From Candidatus Bathyarchaeota archaeon (GTDB lineage: Archaea > Thermoproteota > Bathyarchaeia > Bathyarchaeales > Bathycorpusculaceae), in the NCBI GenBank assembly GCA_018396875.1, contig JAGTQG010000001.1:75077-139076 (forward strand): a stretch of 64,000 nucleotides of DNA. The letters are read 5' to 3'. The position numbers and the translations under genes were made by a program. Below, in pieces: positions 61,860 to 64,000 of the stretch (positions within the stretch are counted from its first letter, which is position 1; each line of letters starts with the position of its first letter). The notes beneath the pieces were generated by a model, which was not told the DNA's origin, did no database searches, and was given only the letters and a program-made list of their open reading frames with translations.

Positions 61860-63430
61860 ACAGCTCTTTTGAGAAACTCCAAAAAGCTGTTGAATTAACA
61901 ATTTCGGCAGGCTACCAGCTTAAAAAGGACGCGTTTGAGTTTTTGAGCTTAATAGCTGCAACCGAAGATCCTGTGGATGTTATAAGCAGAGCCTTGGAAA
62001 AGATCAATGGACTTAAGGATAAGCCACTGTTCATCGAGAGGCCTTTTCTTGAGGAACTTGTGAAAAAGCCAGACATTCTTAAAGACTCAATTTCACATCC
62101 TCAAACAATGCAAGCGCTCACCTCATCAGCAATCCAGCTTGAGCAGCCACAGATTTTGGAAGGGAAAAAAGCCTTCCGTCCCCTTGCAAAGGAAATAGAG
62201 GCAGAAATCTCCGTCATCGATGATCCGGGCGCCAAACTGAGTTCAAGTGGAACTTTAAGCGATTACTTGGACTATTTTAGAGATCGGTTCAAACGAATGG
62301 AGAAATTGCTGAGGCAGAGAATGGATGCTCGTGGTGCTGTGTCTGTTATTGATGCTTTGCACGCCCAGCCTGGCACAAAGCTTGAGATTATTGGCATGGT
62401 TGTTGAAAAAAGGGAGGCAAGACAGAAAATTTTCTTGACCATCGAGGACTTGCATGCAAGCGCTACAGTGCTTGTCCCACAGAATGCGCCAAGCGAACTT
62501 CTAGACAAAGCAAGAGCCCTACTACTCGACCAAGTTGTTTGTGTAAGCGTCGTGAAAACACGGGAAAAGTTGTTAATAGCTCAAGACATCATATTGCCGG
62601 ATATTGCTCCAAAAACTCAGAACAAGGCGCACGCTCCTGTGTACGCAGTTCTTACATCGGACATGCATGTCGGCAGCGTGAAATTTCAGAAAGAAGCCTT
62701 TAACAGGTTTGTGTTGTGGCTTAATGGCAAATATGGAAACGAAAGGATGCGTGAAATAGCAAGCCACGTGAAGTATGTGTTAATAGCAGGCGATATAGTT
62801 GACGGTATAGGGGTTTATCCCAACCAGATAAAGGAGTTAGCAATCAGAGACATTTATGGACAGTACAGATCAGCAGCAAAATTTATCGAACAGATTCCAG
62901 ACTACATTGAAGTCATAATTATACCTGGAAACCACGACGCTCCAAGAAAGGCACTCCCTCAACCACCCATCTCAGATGATTACCTTGAACCCTTACAAGA
63001 ATCGAGGAAGATCTATTCATTGGGGAACCCCTGCACAATAAGCCTCCACAAAGTTGAGTTTCTGCTTTATCACGGACGCAGTCTCGATGACTTAATATCA
63101 ACAGTCCCGGGAGTGGAGTACACGCATCCGGAAAAGGCAATGACACTGCTCTTGCAAAGCCGCCACTTGGCGCCGACATACGGAGGAAAAACCCCGCTGG
63201 CGCCGGAGAGTAAAGACCGCCTAGTCATAGAGCGTGTCCCGGATGTTTTTCACGCGGGCCATATTCATACGTTGGGTTATACAAATTATCGAGGGGTTTT
63301 AGTCGTAAACTCAGGATGCTGGCAGGAACAGACTGACTATATGCGACGTTTGGGCCTTGCCCCCACCCCATGCCTAGTTCCAGTTATTAATCTGCAAACC
63401 TTCGAGATAACCGTGCTATCCTTTGCCTAA
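61856..63430 (+). CDS. polD1: DNA polymerase D small subunit (DP1), 3'-5' exonuclease
   Basis: A 524-residue proofreading subunit of the two-subunit archaeal polymerase D. An N-terminal helical part (1-80) and linker are followed by an OB fold (about 175-250) and the calcineurin-like phosphoesterase. Metal motifs are SDMHVGS (268), AGDIVDG (312), PGNHDAP (358), LLYHGR (about 404) and HAGHIHTLG (about 468). ATG 61856 is chosen for the ATGA overlap with DUF429. The large subunit is not in the window. Confidence 0.95.
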   Translation: MNSSFEKLQKAVELTISAGYQLKKDAFEFLSLIAATEDPVDVISRALEKINGLKDKPLFIERPFLEELVKKPDILKDSISHPQTMQALTSSAIQLEQPQILEGKKAFRPLAKEIEAEISVIDDPGAKLSSSGTLSDYLDYFRDRFKRMEKLLRQRMDARGAVSVIDALHAQPGTKLEIIGMVVEKREARQKIFLTIEDLHASATVLVPQNAPSELLDKARALLLDQVVCVSVVKTREKLLIAQDIILPDIAPKTQNKAHAPVYAVLTSDMHVGSVKFQKEAFNRFVLWLNGKYGNERMREIASHVKYVLIAGDIVDGIGVYPNQIKELAIRDIYGQYRSAAKFIEQIPDYIEVIIIPGNHDAPRKALPQPPISDDYLEPLQESRKIYSLGNPCTISLHKVEFLLYHGRSLDDLISTVPGVEYTHPEKAMTLLLQSRHLAPTYGGKTPLAPESKDRLVIERVPDVFHAGHIHTLGYTNYRGVLVVNSGCWQEQTDYMRRLGLAPTPCLVPVINLQTFEITVLSFA

Positions 63431-63450
63431 ACTCAAAATAAAACTGCAAT

Positions 63451-64000
63451 CTAACTTTTGTTTGATGCCCTTTGGATGCAGCGAGGTTCATAGTCCAATA
63501 AGCGTTCAAGCATCACATCACTGGAAAACGCCTCCTTGATAAGTGTGCGCGTCACCTCCAACCGTATCCTTTTGGTTCGCCCATAGCGCCCCATGCTAAT
63601 GACCTGCGTATTCAAAAGCCCCAACGCGTCAAGCTCGTTGACTAGAGTACTCACCCGCCGCTGAGTCAGCGGAGTAACCCCTAGCTCTCTGCAAAGCTCA
63701 CTGTACACCTCGTATATTTCCCCAGTAATGGCCTTGTACCCATTAGCCCTCACTAGATGGAAAACACTTAGCATAACCAGCTTAGAATGTAGAGTTAAGT
63801 TTGCCAAGGCCTCAATAACACGGTTGTGCTCGATTAATTTTTCAGCTTCTCGAACATGCTCTTCGGTAACTGTTTTTGCACCCTTACGCTCCGCAACTTC
63901 ACCAGCCACTCGCAATAGATCCAAAGCTCTACGAGCATCACCATGTTCAGCCGCAGCCAAGGCTGCGCAAAGGCTTAGTGCTCCTTCGCTTAGGACACCT
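63451..64000 (-). CDS. cdc6: Orc1/Cdc6 origin-recognition protein, C-terminal part
   Basis: The leftward frame stays open to the right edge, so the AAA+ Walker motifs lie outside the window. Visible are AAAEHGDARRALDLLRVAGEVA, the sensor-2 arginine region, then the winged-helix domain with GEIYEVYSELCRELGVTPLTQRRVSTLVNELDALGLL, followed by the recognition strand RYGRTKRIRLEV. It is convergent with the PolD small subunit gene, a pairing often seen near archaeal replication origins. Confidence 0.93.
   Translation of the reverse strand, partial: GVLSEGALSLCAALAAAEHGDARRALDLLRVAGEVAERKGAKTVTEEHVREAEKLIEHNRVIEALANLTLHSKLVMLSVFHLVRANGYKAITGEIYEVYSELCRELGVTPLTQRRVSTLVNELDALGLLNTQVISMGRYGRTKRIRLEVTRTLIKEAFSSDVMLERLLDYEPRCIQRASNKS

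Noticed and set aside
1-64000. CRISPR array, integrase, transposase or prophage genes
   Set aside because: None is visible: no spaced direct repeats and no integrase or transposase motif in any frame inspected.

Overview
The window is chromosomal DNA of an archaeon, densely coded on both strands, with no gene-free stretch over 300 bases and no insertion sequence, prophage or CRISPR array that I can see. Proteins of archaeal or eukaryotic type include eL31, eL39, eL41, eS19, eL20 (LX), uL10/P0, Spt5-like NusG, aIF6, prefoldin alpha and beta, a thermosome subunit, the RNase P protein Rpp21, PDCD5, tRNA-splicing endonuclease and Orc1/Cdc6. A family-B polymerase together with the PolD small subunit argues against Crenarchaeota in the strict sense. 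Intron-bearing tRNAs, one with an intron in the D arm, a TackOD1-like zinc protein and eL41 point to the TACK group, most plausibly Bathyarchaeia (inference). A BpsA-type branched-polyamine synthase and K+-independent membrane pyrophosphatase fit a thermophile.

Layout. 1-6.9 kb: PolB (runs off the left edge), an m5C RNA methyltransferase, an agmatinase-family enzyme, a secreted Ig-like surface protein and a small membrane protein. 6.9-12.5 kb: two tandem MoeA proteins, an endonuclease IV-like TIM barrel, a membrane protein, and two zinc proteins, one fusing zinc ribbons to a nuclease-like domain. 12.5-18.7 kb: a leftward type IV pilus/Tad-like operon (ATPase, two TadB/TadC proteins, a small pilin and an 813-residue pilin-like protein). 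18.8-24.3 kb: eL41, 6-phospho-3-hexuloisomerase, an ECF T-A-A module without an S component, a DHH phosphoesterase, a DUF3194-like protein, prefoldin beta and a MoaD-like protein. 24.4-27.0 kb: MntP, thermosome, tRNA-Arg(CCT) and tRNA-Leu(TAA).

27.1-31.4 kb is a rightward information-processing operon: Rpp21, YhbY, eS19, PDCD5, eL39, eL31, aIF6, eL20, prefoldin alpha, FtsY. The companion block secE-nusG-L11-L1-L10-L12 follows at 35.4-38.6 kb. Between them lie a GNAT protein, bpsA, speD with a structured leader, a carbamoyltransferase and the D-aminoacyl-tRNA deacylase. 38.6-43.1 kb: DUF523, a GxGD-protease-like membrane protein, a SPOUT methyltransferase, cupin phosphoglucose isomerase and inositol-phosphate synthase. 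43.2-51.7 kb: DUF917, GlyRS, a PhoU-like protein, EndA, a thioredoxin-like protein, a UbiA lipid prenyltransferase, a CDF transporter with three C-terminal domains, and AsnRS. 51.7-64 kb: a Ca2+-type P-ATPase, pyrophosphatase, M20 peptidase, threonine synthase, tRNA-Ser(CGA), nucleoside phosphorylase, an AbrB-PhoU regulator, DUF429, PolD small subunit and the C-terminal part of Orc1/Cdc6.

The genes fit together as follows. Agmatinase, SpeD and BpsA supply linear and branched polyamines. Phosphoglucose isomerase and inositol-phosphate synthase feed inositol phosphates, while the UbiA enzyme builds archaeal ether lipid. Prefoldin and thermosome form a folding relay. EndA is the local enzyme for the two intron-containing tRNAs. 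The most interesting unexplained signals are the D-arm tRNA-Leu intron with a recognisable bulge-helix-bulge, the structured leaders of speD and asnS, a carbamoyltransferase lacking the usual ornithine-binding motif, the giant pilin-like protein, and small genes (eL41, SecE, eL39) that length cut-offs miss.
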